Below are positions 41,383 to 49,365 of a DNA stretch of 50,878 nucleotides, one piece after another. The DNA comes from Acidobacteriota bacterium (GTDB taxonomy: Bacteria > Acidobacteriota > Vicinamibacteria > Vicinamibacterales > UBA2999). The DNA is taken from the NCBI GenBank assembly GCA_020851565.1, contig JADZCN010000016.1:1-50878 (forward strand), in the 5' to 3' direction. Positions within the stretch are counted from its first letter, which is position 1. The number at the start of each line of letters is the position of its first letter. The translations under genes and the position numbers were made by a program. Below the pieces are notes generated by a model that saw only the letters and a program-made list of their open reading frames with translations, was not told the DNA's origin and ran no database searches.

Positions 41383-41578
41383 CCTCGTCCTCGACGTCCT
41401 CTTCGTCCTCGTCCTCGTCGTCCAGATCGTCGTCGTCGGCGACTTCGAGCTCGAGGGGCGAGTCGCTGGCCACGCGGAGCAGTGAGCCGCACTCCGAGCA
41501 GGTGAGCTCGTCACCGATGTCGACGTCCATTTCGTCGATATCGATGGCGGAATCGCACTCGGGACAGATGGCAGACAT
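41327..41578 (-). CDS. LysW-like zinc-ribbon protein with hyperacidic tail
   Basis: An 83-residue protein. Residues 1-47 match the LysW/ArgW carrier family: C-P-E-C and C-S-E-C zinc knuckles about 20 residues apart, followed by SDSPLELE. In place of the usual C-terminal EDWGE, on which LysW carries its substrate, there is a run of about 35 nearly uninterrupted Asp/Glu residues ending DDED. AAGGAG eight bases before the ATG is a strong ribosome-binding site. The gene overlaps larE by about 56 bases and diverges from the receiver-PilZ gene. Its function is unknown; amino-group carrier activity is doubtful without the canonical C-terminal Glu motif. Confidence 0.82.
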   Translation of the reverse strand: MSAICPECDSAIDIDEMDVDIGDELTCSECGSLLRVASDSPLELEVADDDDLDDEDEDEEDVEDEDEDLDEDEDEDDDLDDED

Positions 41579-41617
41579 GAAAAAGGCTCCTTGCGGCCAA
41601 TAAACCTGAAGGGATTA

Positions 41618-41623
41618 TATACT
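41618..41623 (+). promoter_or_regulatory. -10-like box TATACT before the receiver-PilZ gene
   Basis: TATACT (within ATTATATACT) lies nine bases before the ATG, giving at most a leader of about two bases. Confidence 0.45.
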
Positions 41624-41632
41624 CACGGGCGT

Positions 41633-42391
41633 ATGACGTCATCTGCCGGACCGGGAAAGACGGTGCTGATCGCAGACGACACGCCCTTCGTCCGCGAGCG
41701 CTTCATGGCGGCCATCGAGGGCGCAGGACACCGCGCGACATTTGCCAGGAGCGCGGCGGAACTGCTGGCGCGCGTGCGCGCCGATCTGGAGGACATCGAC
41801 CTGCTCCTGGTCGACCTGAAGCTGCCCCACCAGTCCGGCGTCGAGCTCATCCGGGCCGTGCGAAAGCTCGATGGCGGGCGCCTCCCCATCCTGGTCTTCA
41901 GCGGGACGGTGTCCAGCGCGGACGAGGTGCGGGAGCTGGCCTCCCTCGGGGTCAGCGGCTACATCAACGAGTACAGCGCGGCCCAGCACATCCTGCCGGC
42001 GCTCGCCCCGCACCTGTTCCCCGACAACTTCAACCGGCGCGGCTCGCCGCGCCTGGTGCTGGGCATCCCCATCGCCTATCGCGCGGGCGGCACCATCGCG
42101 GCGGCGCTCACTCTGAACATCAACCGCGGCGGGATGGCCATCCGCACCACCAGCCCGCTGGATCGCGACACGGAGGTGAAGCTCCGCTTCCGCCTGCCGG
42201 GCTCCAAGAAGGACATCGACCTCGACGCGCGCGTCTGCTGGAGCGACGCCAAGTCGGGCATGGGCCTGTGCTTCACGCGCGTGGACGCGTCGGACCAGAC
42301 GGCCATCGACGACTTCGTGGACGCGCATTTCTCCGAGGACAGGGTGAAGGCCGAGGCGGCCCCGGAGCAGGCGGATTCGAAGGGCGACTGA
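41633..42391 (+). CDS. response regulator with PilZ domain
   Basis: A 252-residue protein. Residues about 8-125 are a receiver: acidic pair in VLIADDTPFVRERF, phosphorylated Asp in LLLVDLKLPHQSG, and the conserved Ser/Thr in LVFSGTVSS. Residues about 135-232 are a PilZ domain with RRGSPRLVL (an R-rich switch) and ALTLNINRGGMAIRT (N-x-S/N-x2-G-like), which binds cyclic di-GMP. It would couple a histidine kinase signal to cyclic di-GMP; no kinase is adjacent, but a diguanylate cyclase lies at 28353-29501. The ATG at 41633 follows a TATACT box closely. Confidence 0.9.
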   Translation: MTSSAGPGKTVLIADDTPFVRERFMAAIEGAGHRATFARSAAELLARVRADLEDIDLLLVDLKLPHQSGVELIRAVRKLDGGRLPILVFSGTVSSADEVRELASLGVSGYINEYSAAQHILPALAPHLFPDNFNRRGSPRLVLGIPIAYRAGGTIAAALTLNINRGGMAIRTTSPLDRDTEVKLRFRLPGSKKDIDLDARVCWSDAKSGMGLCFTRVDASDQTAIDDFVDAHFSEDRVKAEAAPEQADSKGD

Positions 42392-42409
42392 TCCGCACCG
42401 CGGCGCCCG

Positions 42410-44335
42410 CTATTCGAATCGCCGGAGCCGCAGCGCGTTGGCCAGCACGATGACCGACGCGCCCGTGTCGGCCAGGACGGCCATCCAGAGCGTGGCCACG
42501 CCCGCCGCCGCTGCCACCACGAACGCCGCCTTCAACCCGAGCGCGATGGCCACGTTCACTCGCACGTTCCGCACCGTCGCGCGGCTCAGCCGGATCGCAT
42601 AAGGCACCTTCGCCAGGTCGTCGGTCATCAGCGCGATGTCGGCGGTCTCGATGGCCGCATCGCTGCCGATGGCGCCCATGACGATGCCCACGTCGGCCGC
42701 GGCCAGGGCTGGCGCGTCGTTGATGCCGTCGCCGACCATCGCAATGCGGCCGCCGTTCCTCAGGCTGCCGATGGCGGCAACCTTGTCGGCCGGCAGCAGC
42801 TCGGCGCGCACGTCGTCCACCCCGACGCGCGTCGCGACGGCCTGGGCCGTGGCGGCGTGGTCGCCGGTCAGCATCGCCACCGTCGAGATGCCCTGGCGGT
42901 GCAGGTCCGAGACGACGGCCCGCGCGGTGTCGCGCTCGCGATCCGCCACGCCGATGAGGCCGAGGGCCCGCCCGTCGCGGAGCACCACCACGGGTGACAT
43001 GCCGGCCGCGACAATCCGGTCGGCACGCGCCGCGAGCTCGGGCTCGAGTCGCCGCTCCCCGTCGAGGATGCGCGGCGCCGCGCACAGCACGGTGGCGCCG
43101 TCGATGACGCCCTCCACGCCCAGGCCGGGAAGCGCCCGCACGGCCGCCGCGCGGGGCAGCGCGATTCCGCGATCCCGGGCCGCACGCACGATGGCCGTGG
43201 CCACGGGATGCTCCGAGTGCTGCTCCACGGCCGCGGCGAGGCCCAGCAACTCCCCCTCGCCCGTGCCGTCCAGCAGTTCGATCGTGCCGACGGCGATCTC
43301 GCCCCGCGTGAGCGTGCCGGTCTTGTCGAAGGCGAGTGTGGACACGCCGGCGAGGCGTTCGAGCGCGGCGCCGCCCTTGATCAGCACGCCGTGCCGGGCC
43401 GCGCCAGCCAGCGCCGAGACCATCGAGACCGGCGTCGAGATCACCAGCGCGCACGGGCAGGCCACCACCAGCACGACGAGCGCACGGTACACCCAGGTGC
43501 CGGCGTCGCCGCCCGCCAGCGTCGGCACGGCGCCGATGAGGAGGGCGAGCACCACGACGGCTGGCGTGTACCACGCCGCGAAGCGGTCGATGAACTGCTG
43601 CACCGGCGCGCGCTCGGATTGCGCGTGCTCCACGAGGTGGATGATCCGCGCCAGCGTCGTGTCGTCGCGGCGGCGCGTCACGCTGATCGTGAGGGCGCCG
43701 TGGCCGTTGATGGTGCCGGCGAAGACCTCGTCACCCGCCGCCTTCTCGACGGGCACCGACTCGCCGGTGATGGGCGCCTGGTTGACGTCCGAGCGCCCGT
43801 CCAGCACCGTCCCGTCGAGCGGGACGCGCTCGCCGGGCGCCACGCGGATGGTCTGCCCCGGCGCGACGGCCTCGACGGGCACCAGGCGCTCGGCGCCGTG
43901 CTCCTCGAGGCGCGCCTGCGGAGGCGTCAGGTCGAGCAGGGAACGGATGGCCCTCCGCGCGCGGTCGACACTCCGCGATTCGAGCCACTGGGCCACGGCA
44001 AAGAGGAACACCACCATGGCGGCCTCTTCCCATTCCCCGATGACGATCGCGCCGGCCACCGCGATGACCATCAGCGCGTTGATGTCGAGCGAGCCGCGGC
44101 CCAGCGCCGTCCAGGCGCGGCGCGCCGGGAAGACGACGCCGGCGGCAACGGCAGCCAGGAAGAGCGGCTGCGACCACGTCGGGGCGCCCCACGCGAGATC
44201 GGCGAGGCAGCCCACGGCGAGCAGTACGGCGGCGAGCCCGGCCAGCACGCCACGCCAGCGCGCCGCGGTGGACCGCGGCGCTTCCACCGCGCAGTGATCG
44301 CAGCCGGCGGCCGCCTCGTGGCGGTGGGTGCTCAC
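42410..44335 (-). CDS. heavy-metal-translocating P1B-type ATPase
   Basis: A 641-residue metal pump. A His/Cys-containing N-terminus (THRHEAAAGCDHC) replaces a full metal-binding domain. Eight membrane helices include the CPC site in VVACPCALVISTP; DKTGTLTRGE is the phosphorylation site, SEHPVATAIV the HP motif, GDGINDAPAL the hinge. The CPC form with this layout suits zinc, cadmium or lead export. The GTG at 44335 overlaps the arsR stop (GTGA), so the two are translationally coupled. Confidence 0.94.
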   Translation of the reverse strand: MSTHRHEAAAGCDHCAVEAPRSTAARWRGVLAGLAAVLLAVGCLADLAWGAPTWSQPLFLAAVAAGVVFPARRAWTALGRGSLDINALMVIAVAGAIVIGEWEEAAMVVFLFAVAQWLESRSVDRARRAIRSLLDLTPPQARLEEHGAERLVPVEAVAPGQTIRVAPGERVPLDGTVLDGRSDVNQAPITGESVPVEKAAGDEVFAGTINGHGALTISVTRRRDDTTLARIIHLVEHAQSERAPVQQFIDRFAAWYTPAVVVLALLIGAVPTLAGGDAGTWVYRALVVLVVACPCALVISTPVSMVSALAGAARHGVLIKGGAALERLAGVSTLAFDKTGTLTRGEIAVGTIELLDGTGEGELLGLAAAVEQHSEHPVATAIVRAARDRGIALPRAAAVRALPGLGVEGVIDGATVLCAAPRILDGERRLEPELAARADRIVAAGMSPVVVLRDGRALGLIGVADRERDTARAVVSDLHRQGISTVAMLTGDHAATAQAVATRVGVDDVRAELLPADKVAAIGSLRNGGRIAMVGDGINDAPALAAADVGIVMGAIGSDAAIETADIALMTDDLAKVPYAIRLSRATVRNVRVNVAIALGLKAAFVVAAAAGVATLWMAVLADTGASVIVLANALRLRRFE

Positions 44336-44742
44336 CGCGCGCTCCGGGACCGCATGGCAGGCCGTCGCGCGGAGGGACGCGCCGGCGCCTCGCCAACGTG
44401 CTTCAGGCCCTGCTTCAGCAGGTCCACGACGTGCAGGTCGTCGAGCGCGTAGAAGACCATGCGCCCTTCGCGCCGGGCCCGGACCAGCCGGAGGCTCCGC
44501 AGGAGCCTGAGCTGGTGGGACACGGCCGATTGTGAGAGCGACAGCACCGCGGCCAGGTCGCACACGCAAAGCTCGCCGTGCGACAGCACGTCCAGGATGC
44601 GCACGCGCGTGGGGTCTCCAAGGGCGCGGAAGGTATCGGCCAGGCCGGTGACGGTGTCGGCGCCGACCAGTGCCGCGCGCAAGTTCCTCACGCGGGCGAG
44701 GTCGATCTGGATGACGTCGCAGGAGTCGGCAGGCTTGAACAT
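44332..44742 (-). CDS. ArsR/SmtB family metal-responsive repressor
   Basis: A 136-residue winged-helix repressor. GDPTRVRILDVLSHGELCVCDLAAVLSLSQSAVSHQLRLLRSLRLV holds the DNA-binding helices and the metal-sensing ELCVCDL motif, known to bind soft metals such as cadmium, lead or arsenite. It should release DNA on metal binding and let the downstream pump be made. The C-terminal 20 residues are Arg/Pro/Ala-rich. A 9-8-9 inverted repeat covers its start codon. Confidence 0.94.
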   Translation of the reverse strand: MFKPADSCDVIQIDLARVRNLRAALVGADTVTGLADTFRALGDPTRVRILDVLSHGELCVCDLAAVLSLSQSAVSHQLRLLRSLRLVRARREGRMVFYALDDLHVVDLLKQGLKHVGEAPARPSARRPAMRSRSAR

Positions 44743-44763
44743 ATGAGTATGTGTTCATATGTT
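44738..44763. promoter_or_regulatory. ArsR-type operator overlapping the arsR start codon
   Basis: AACATATGA, eight bases, then TCATATGTT form a perfect 9-bp inverted repeat. Its AT-richness stands out against the surrounding DNA. The ATG of arsR lies within the proximal half, so repressor binding would block both promoter and translation initiation region. Confidence 0.75.
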
Positions 44764-44768
44764 AGCGG

Positions 44769-44812
44769 GTTGGGTGCAGGGGTGCAAGGTGCAGGGGTGC
44801 AGGGTGCGGGAG
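44769..44812 (+). repeat. degenerate GGTGCA word array
   Basis: GGGTGCA/GGTGCA words repeat about six times directly upstream of the arsR operator. The same 21-base core occurs in the array at 5118-5167, about 40 kb away. Confidence 0.7.
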
Positions 44813-44838
44813 TCCTCCCGCGCAAGGCCGCGGGCCCA

Positions 44839-44917
44839 CCGCCCGAAGGGCGGCCCACCCGAAGGGCCCACCGCCGCGAAGCGGCGGCCATCCGGGCCTA
44901 CCGCGCCGCAGGCGCGG
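44839..44917. repeat. cluster of GC-rich hairpins with three-base GNA loops
   Basis: Hairpins lie at 44839-44853 (CCGCCC, GAA, GGGCGG), 44871-44887 (CCGCCGC, GAA, GCGGCGG) and 44901-44917 (CCGCGCC, GCA, GGCGCGG). A weaker CCC-GAA-GGG lies at 44858-44866. The last ends two bases from the penicillin-acylase stop codon. No T-run follows, so a role in mRNA 3'-end protection or termination is only possible. Confidence 0.75.
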
Positions 44918-44919
44918 CC

Positions 44920-47490
44920 TTACGGTACCAGGACCAACCGGTGCGCGCGCGCCTGGAGCACGGCGTCCCGCGAGTAGGCGTGGGCGCGGTATTGGCCGGT
45001 GCGCCAGAGCTCGTTCTGGTCGAAGTGGTACGGGCTGAGGATGTGACCCGACTGCCCGGTGGGCAGGACCACGCGCGAGCCGTCCCAGCCTCCGACGTCG
45101 AGCACCTGGCGCCACGACGGGTACTCCCACCCTTCGAACGGCCGCAGGCGGTTCCAGCTGACGCGCATGACCGTGGTGCCGTCGCCCGTGACGGGCACGG
45201 GCCCCTTGTTGAGGAGCCACGACAGGACCCACGAGCCCTCGCCGAGCGCGTGCCCGAACCGGATGGCGTGTACGCGGTCCCATGCCCGACCCGATCCGTT
45301 GCCGTACTCGGCGCTCACGCGCTCGGCGGCGTCCCGCGCCGCCAGCACGTAGATGTCGTCGCGGTTCTCGCGCTTCTCGACCGTCGCGATGTCGTCGAAC
45401 CACCGCGACTGCCGCTCGTCGATGATGGCGTGCAGGCCCGCCGGGCGCTCGCCGCCGGCCCACTGGTAGAAGACACGGAACAGCGGCTCGTCCATCTCGT
45501 CCACGAACGTGCGCCGCCACACCGCGTCCTCGAAGGCCTCGTACAGCGTCACGACCGGGCGCGCGTCCACCACGTGATCCCACGCGGCCAGTTCGGTCAG
45601 CGCCTCGATCGCGGAGGCCTCCGCCCCCTGGGCCTTCGCCGAAGCGAGCGCCTGCGCGACGCCGGCCAGCACGCGCGCTGCCGACGCGCTCTTCAAATCG
45701 TTCTGCAGCGCGGCCATCTGCTCCACGCCCAACCCGCGACCGTCCGCCAGCGCCTCCTGCAGGCGCGCGGCGCGATAGGGCGCGGCCCAGTCCCTCGTGA
45801 TCATCGTGCCCAGCGACCGGTCGACCTCGTTGTTCGACGACGCCACGTATCCGGCCGCGGGATTCAGCACGCGCGGCAACGCCGGCGCCGCCGCGCCTTC
45901 CGCCCAGCCGGCGCCCGAGGTACCTGCGACCGGCATCGTGCCGTCGCCGCTCGTCCGGACGGGCACGCGGCCGCTCAGGGCATAACCGACGTTTCCATCC
46001 ACGTCCGCGTAGACCACGTTCTGAGACGGCATGTCGAAGCGGTCGATCGCGGTCTCGAAGCTGGCCCAGTCCGTGGCGCGGTTGAGCGCTTCGAAACTGC
46101 CCAGCACGTCCGCGCCCGGGCCGGCCCACCGGAGCGCATAGGCCTGGACCTGCCCCTGCGACGCGGCCTCGCCATCACCGCCCGGGGTCGTCCACGCCGG
46201 CGGCGCGTCCCAGTCGAGCGACGGATCCGCGTAGATGGGCCCGTGCGCGGTTTCCCAGACATCGTAGGGCTGGGGCTGCGCGCGGCCGCGCACGGGGATC
46301 TCCACGCGAGTGACGCGCGCCGGCTGCCAGCCGCCCGCCGCCTGGTAACGCTGTCGTGCAATGTCGATGCGCTCCAGGTAGAGGTCCTGGACGTCGGCGC
46401 CGGAGTTGGTGAAGCCCCACGCGATGCGCGCGTTGTGGCCGATGACCACGAACGGCACGCCGGGCAGTGTGACGCCTGTGACGTCGAGGCCCGCCGCCAC
46501 GATGTGCATCTCGTACCACGTGGCCGGGAACTCGACGAGCAGGTGCGGATCGTTGGCCAGGATGGGCCGCCCGGTGGCCGTCCGCTGGCCGGACACCACC
46601 CAGTTGTTGCTGTTGCCACGCCTGGCCATCGGACGGAGCCACTCGAGCCCCACCGGCCAGTCGCGATCCGCCCGGCCGCCTTGCCCTCCAGCGAGAAGGC
46701 CGGTCGCTGTCGCCTCAGGCCCCACGGCCGGTCGCGCGGCGCCGGCAGCCACGCTTTTCGCGGCCGCGGCCGACGGGGCTGAAGCCCCGTCGCTCCGTAC
46801 CTCTCCCGCCGGCGCCGGCGATACAGGCCGATCCCGTTCCGCCAGCACGGTCGGCCCGTCCTGCGGGTAGCGGCCTCCCAACTGTCGGGCGGCGCTCTCC
46901 CCCAGCTTGGCCGCGACGGCGGCCCGCACGAGTTCGCCCTGGTGGTTCTCCGCCAGGCGCCAGGCGAGCAGGCGGGCCACCGCCAGCGAGTCCACGGGCG
47001 TCCATTCCGCGGGCGTGATCCCCAGCAACTGCATCTCGAGAGGGCGCTGCCTGGAGGTCAGCCGGCTCGCCACCGCGTTCACACCGGCGGCGTAGCGCTC
47101 GAGCGCCGTACGCGCCGCGGGCCCGAGCCGCGACCACTCGGCGTCGGCGCCGGCACGCAGGTTCAGCGAAAGAAACCGCTTGTCGATGGGGAGCGTCGAT
47201 TCGCCCATCACCTCGGACAGCCGGCCGCTCGTGACCCTACGGTACAGCTCCATCTGCCAGAGGCGGTCGCGCGCGTGCATCACGCCCGCGGCGAACCAGG
47301 CGTCCTCGGGATCGCGGGCGTACAGGTGCGGCACGCCGTGCCCGTCGAAGACCACCTCGACAGGATCGGTCAGGCCGGCAACCCCCAGTTCGCCGTCCAA
47401 GATGGGAAGTGACTGCCTGGCCCACCACCACCCGCCGCCACCGAGGGCGACCAGGAGGACCAGCAGTCCGGACGTGATCAGGCGCTTCAA
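44920..47490 (-). CDS. penicillin acylase family (Ntn-hydrolase) protein
   Basis: About 856 residues. An N-terminal signal sequence (ITSGLLVLLVALGGGGWWW) is followed by the alpha chain (VPHLYARDPEDAWFAAGVMHARDRLWQMEL), a low-complexity spacer (about residues 222-280), and the beta chain starting at the nucleophile Ser294 in GNSNNWVVSG. TLPGVPFVVIGHNARIAWGFTN and the late beta-chain motifs agree with the family. These enzymes self-cleave and hydrolyse amides such as acyl-homoserine lactones or beta-lactam side chains. A REP-like palindrome is embedded in frame in the spacer. The TTG start at 47490 is chosen for GGGGAG upstream and the signal peptide; a GTG at 47559 is the alternative. Confidence 0.88.
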   Translation of the reverse strand: MKRLITSGLLVLLVALGGGGWWWARQSLPILDGELGVAGLTDPVEVVFDGHGVPHLYARDPEDAWFAAGVMHARDRLWQMELYRRVTSGRLSEVMGESTLPIDKRFLSLNLRAGADAEWSRLGPAARTALERYAAGVNAVASRLTSRQRPLEMQLLGITPAEWTPVDSLAVARLLAWRLAENHQGELVRAAVAAKLGESAARQLGGRYPQDGPTVLAERDRPVSPAPAGEVRSDGASAPSAAAAKSVAAGAARPAVGPEATATGLLAGGQGGRADRDWPVGLEWLRPMARRGNSNNWVVSGQRTATGRPILANDPHLLVEFPATWYEMHIVAAGLDVTGVTLPGVPFVVIGHNARIAWGFTNSGADVQDLYLERIDIARQRYQAAGGWQPARVTRVEIPVRGRAQPQPYDVWETAHGPIYADPSLDWDAPPAWTTPGGDGEAASQGQVQAYALRWAGPGADVLGSFEALNRATDWASFETAIDRFDMPSQNVVYADVDGNVGYALSGRVPVRTSGDGTMPVAGTSGAGWAEGAAAPALPRVLNPAAGYVASSNNEVDRSLGTMITRDWAAPYRAARLQEALADGRGLGVEQMAALQNDLKSASAARVLAGVAQALASAKAQGAEASAIEALTELAAWDHVVDARPVVTLYEAFEDAVWRRTFVDEMDEPLFRVFYQWAGGERPAGLHAIIDERQSRWFDDIATVEKRENRDDIYVLAARDAAERVSAEYGNGSGRAWDRVHAIRFGHALGEGSWVLSWLLNKGPVPVTGDGTTVMRVSWNRLRPFEGWEYPSWRQVLDVGGWDGSRVVLPTGQSGHILSPYHFDQNELWRTGQYRAHAYSRDAVLQARAHRLVLVP
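46771..46801 (-). repeat. REP-like palindromic element, copy 2, inside a coding sequence
   Basis: On the minus strand GGTACGGAG leads into a hairpin of stem GACGGGGC/GCCCCGTC and loop TTCA. It matches the element at 37544-37574 except for paired stem changes. It encodes EVRSDGASAPS in the acylase spacer. Confidence 0.75.
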
Positions 47491-47614
47491 CGTGCGTCGG
47501 CTCCCCGGGCGATCTTGCCGCCCAATAGCGGTTCGACTAGGATGGGGGGCTGGCGACACTATGTGACGCCGGGTCTAGAGCTTACACCGTTTTCCCAAGC
47601 ATCGGAGCGCAACC

Positions 47615-48601
47615 GTGATCGAGGTGGACCACCTCTCCAAACGCTACGGGCCTTTCACGGCCGTGGACGATGTGAGTTTTCGTGTTGAATCGGGCCAGAT
47701 CCTGGGCTTCCTGGGTCCCAATGGTGCCGGGAAGACCACAACAATGCGCATAATTACCGGCTATATGCCGGCCACCAGCGGCAAGGCGATTGTCGCTGGC
47801 TACGACGTCTTCGAGCAGCCGCTCGAAGCCAAGCGCCGCACCGGCTACCTGCCGGAAACCCCGCCGCTCTATCCGGACATGACGGTCCGCGAGTACCTGA
47901 CCTTCGTCGCGAAGATCAAGGGCATCCGCTCGCACGTCAAGGACCGCGTGGGCGAGGTGATGAAGCGGACCTGGGTGGCCGACATGGCCGACCGTCACTG
48001 CGGCAAGCTCTCCAAGGGCTACAAGCAGCGCGTCGGCCTGGCGCAGGCCATCATCCACAACCCCGACGTGCTCGTGCTCGACGAGCCCACGGCGGGGCTG
48101 GACCCGAAGCAGATCATCGAGACCCGGCAGCTCATTCGCGAGCTCGCGGGCACTCACACCATCATCCTGAGCACGCACATCCTGCCGGAGGTCTCGCAGA
48201 CCTGCCAGCGCGTGGTCATCATCAACAAGGGACGCGTCGTGGCCGTGGACTCGCCCGAGAACCTCACGTCCCGGCTGCAGGGCGCGGCCACCATCTATGT
48301 GCAGGCCGACGGCCCGGCGGCGGAGGTGCAGGCCGCGCTGCAGAACGTGCCGAGCGTCACCCGCGTGACCCAGTCCGAGCCGAAGGGCGAACTCGCGAGC
48401 TTCGAGGTCGACACGGAGAAGGGCGCCGACGTGCGGCGCGAGCTGGCGTCGGCCGTCGTCTCGCGCGGCTGGGGCCTGCTGGAGCTGAGGCCGATGCGCA
48501 TGAGCCTGGAGGACATCTTCCTCAGCGTCATCACCGACGAGTCCGCCGAGGCGCCGGCAGCGCCCGCGGAAGGCCCGGACGAGGAGGTGGCCCATGCGTA
48601 A
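47615..48601 (+). CDS. ABC transporter ATP-binding protein (GldA-like)
   Basis: A 328-residue ATPase. Walker A GPNGAGKTTT, signature LSKGYKQRVGLAQAI, Walker B VLVLDEPTAGLDP and the switch His in LSTHIL are all intact; a C-terminal extension (about 225-328) contains a small alpha-beta domain seen in NatA/GldA proteins. Together with the next two genes it forms a GldA-GldF-GldG-like ABC system; in Bacteroidota this set supports gliding, but in other phyla the role is unsettled. GTG start with GGAG upstream. It overlaps the permease gene by eight bases. Confidence 0.93.
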   Translation: MIEVDHLSKRYGPFTAVDDVSFRVESGQILGFLGPNGAGKTTTMRIITGYMPATSGKAIVAGYDVFEQPLEAKRRTGYLPETPPLYPDMTVREYLTFVAKIKGIRSHVKDRVGEVMKRTWVADMADRHCGKLSKGYKQRVGLAQAIIHNPDVLVLDEPTAGLDPKQIIETRQLIRELAGTHTIILSTHILPEVSQTCQRVVIINKGRVVAVDSPENLTSRLQGAATIYVQADGPAAEVQAALQNVPSVTRVTQSEPKGELASFEVDTEKGADVRRELASAVVSRGWGLLELRPMRMSLEDIFLSVITDESAEAPAAPAEGPDEEVAHA

Positions 48602-49361
48602 CATCCTCGCCATTGCCGGAAAGGAACTGCGCGGTTACTTCGCCTCGCCCATCGGCTACGTGCTCGTGGGCTTCTACGCGCTGCTCTTCGGCTGGTTCTT
48701 CTACACGCTGGTCGCGTTCTTCGAGCGCCAGAGCATGCAGATGGCGATGGGCGGCCCCGGCGGCTCGATGAACCTGAACCAGATGCTGGTGGCGCCGCTC
48801 CTGATGAACGCCACCGTCATCATGCTGCTGGTGTTCCCCCTCATCACGATGCGGACCTACGCGGAGGAGAAACGCTCGGGCACGATCGAGCTGCTCCTCA
48901 CCTCGCCGCTCACGGACTGGCAGATCATCCTCGGCAAGTTCCTCGGGGCCCTGGCCCTCTACGCCGTGATGCTGGGGGTGACGCTGGTGCACATGGCCAT
49001 CCTCTTCGTCTTCGGCAACCCCGAGTGGAAGCCCATCGCCACCGGCTACCTCGGCCTGCTGCTGATGGGTGGCAGCTTCCTCTCGCTGGGGCTCTTCATC
49101 TCGAGCCTCACGAAGAACCAGATCGTCGCCGGCATGATCACCTTCTCGGTGTTCCTGCTGCTGTGGGTCATCAACTGGGTGTCGACCTTCGTCGGCCCGA
49201 CGATGCAGACGGTGCTCAACTACCTGTCGATCACCGAGCACTTCGACGACTTCGCCAAGGGCATCATCGACACCAAGCACCTCGTCTACTACCTGAGCTT
49301 CATCGCGATGGGCCTGTTCCTCACGATGAAGGCGGTGGACAGCGAGCGGTGGAGGGGCTGA
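48594..49361 (+). CDS. ABC-2 type permease (GldF-like)
   Basis: A 255-residue inner-membrane protein with six helices. Opening IAGKELRGYFASPIGYVLVG and the segment TMRTYAEEKRSGTIELLLTSPLTDWQIILGKFLGAL are typical of ABC-2 permeases; the final part (EHFDDFAKGIIDTKHLVYYLSF) matches GldF-type proteins. It pairs with the ATPase just upstream. Confidence 0.92.
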   Translation: MRNILAIAGKELRGYFASPIGYVLVGFYALLFGWFFYTLVAFFERQSMQMAMGGPGGSMNLNQMLVAPLLMNATVIMLLVFPLITMRTYAEEKRSGTIELLLTSPLTDWQIILGKFLGALALYAVMLGVTLVHMAILFVFGNPEWKPIATGYLGLLLMGGSFLSLGLFISSLTKNQIVAGMITFSVFLLLWVINWVSTFVGPTMQTVLNYLSITEHFDDFAKGIIDTKHLVYYLSFIAMGLFLTMKAVDSERWRG

Positions 49362-49365
49362 GCAC

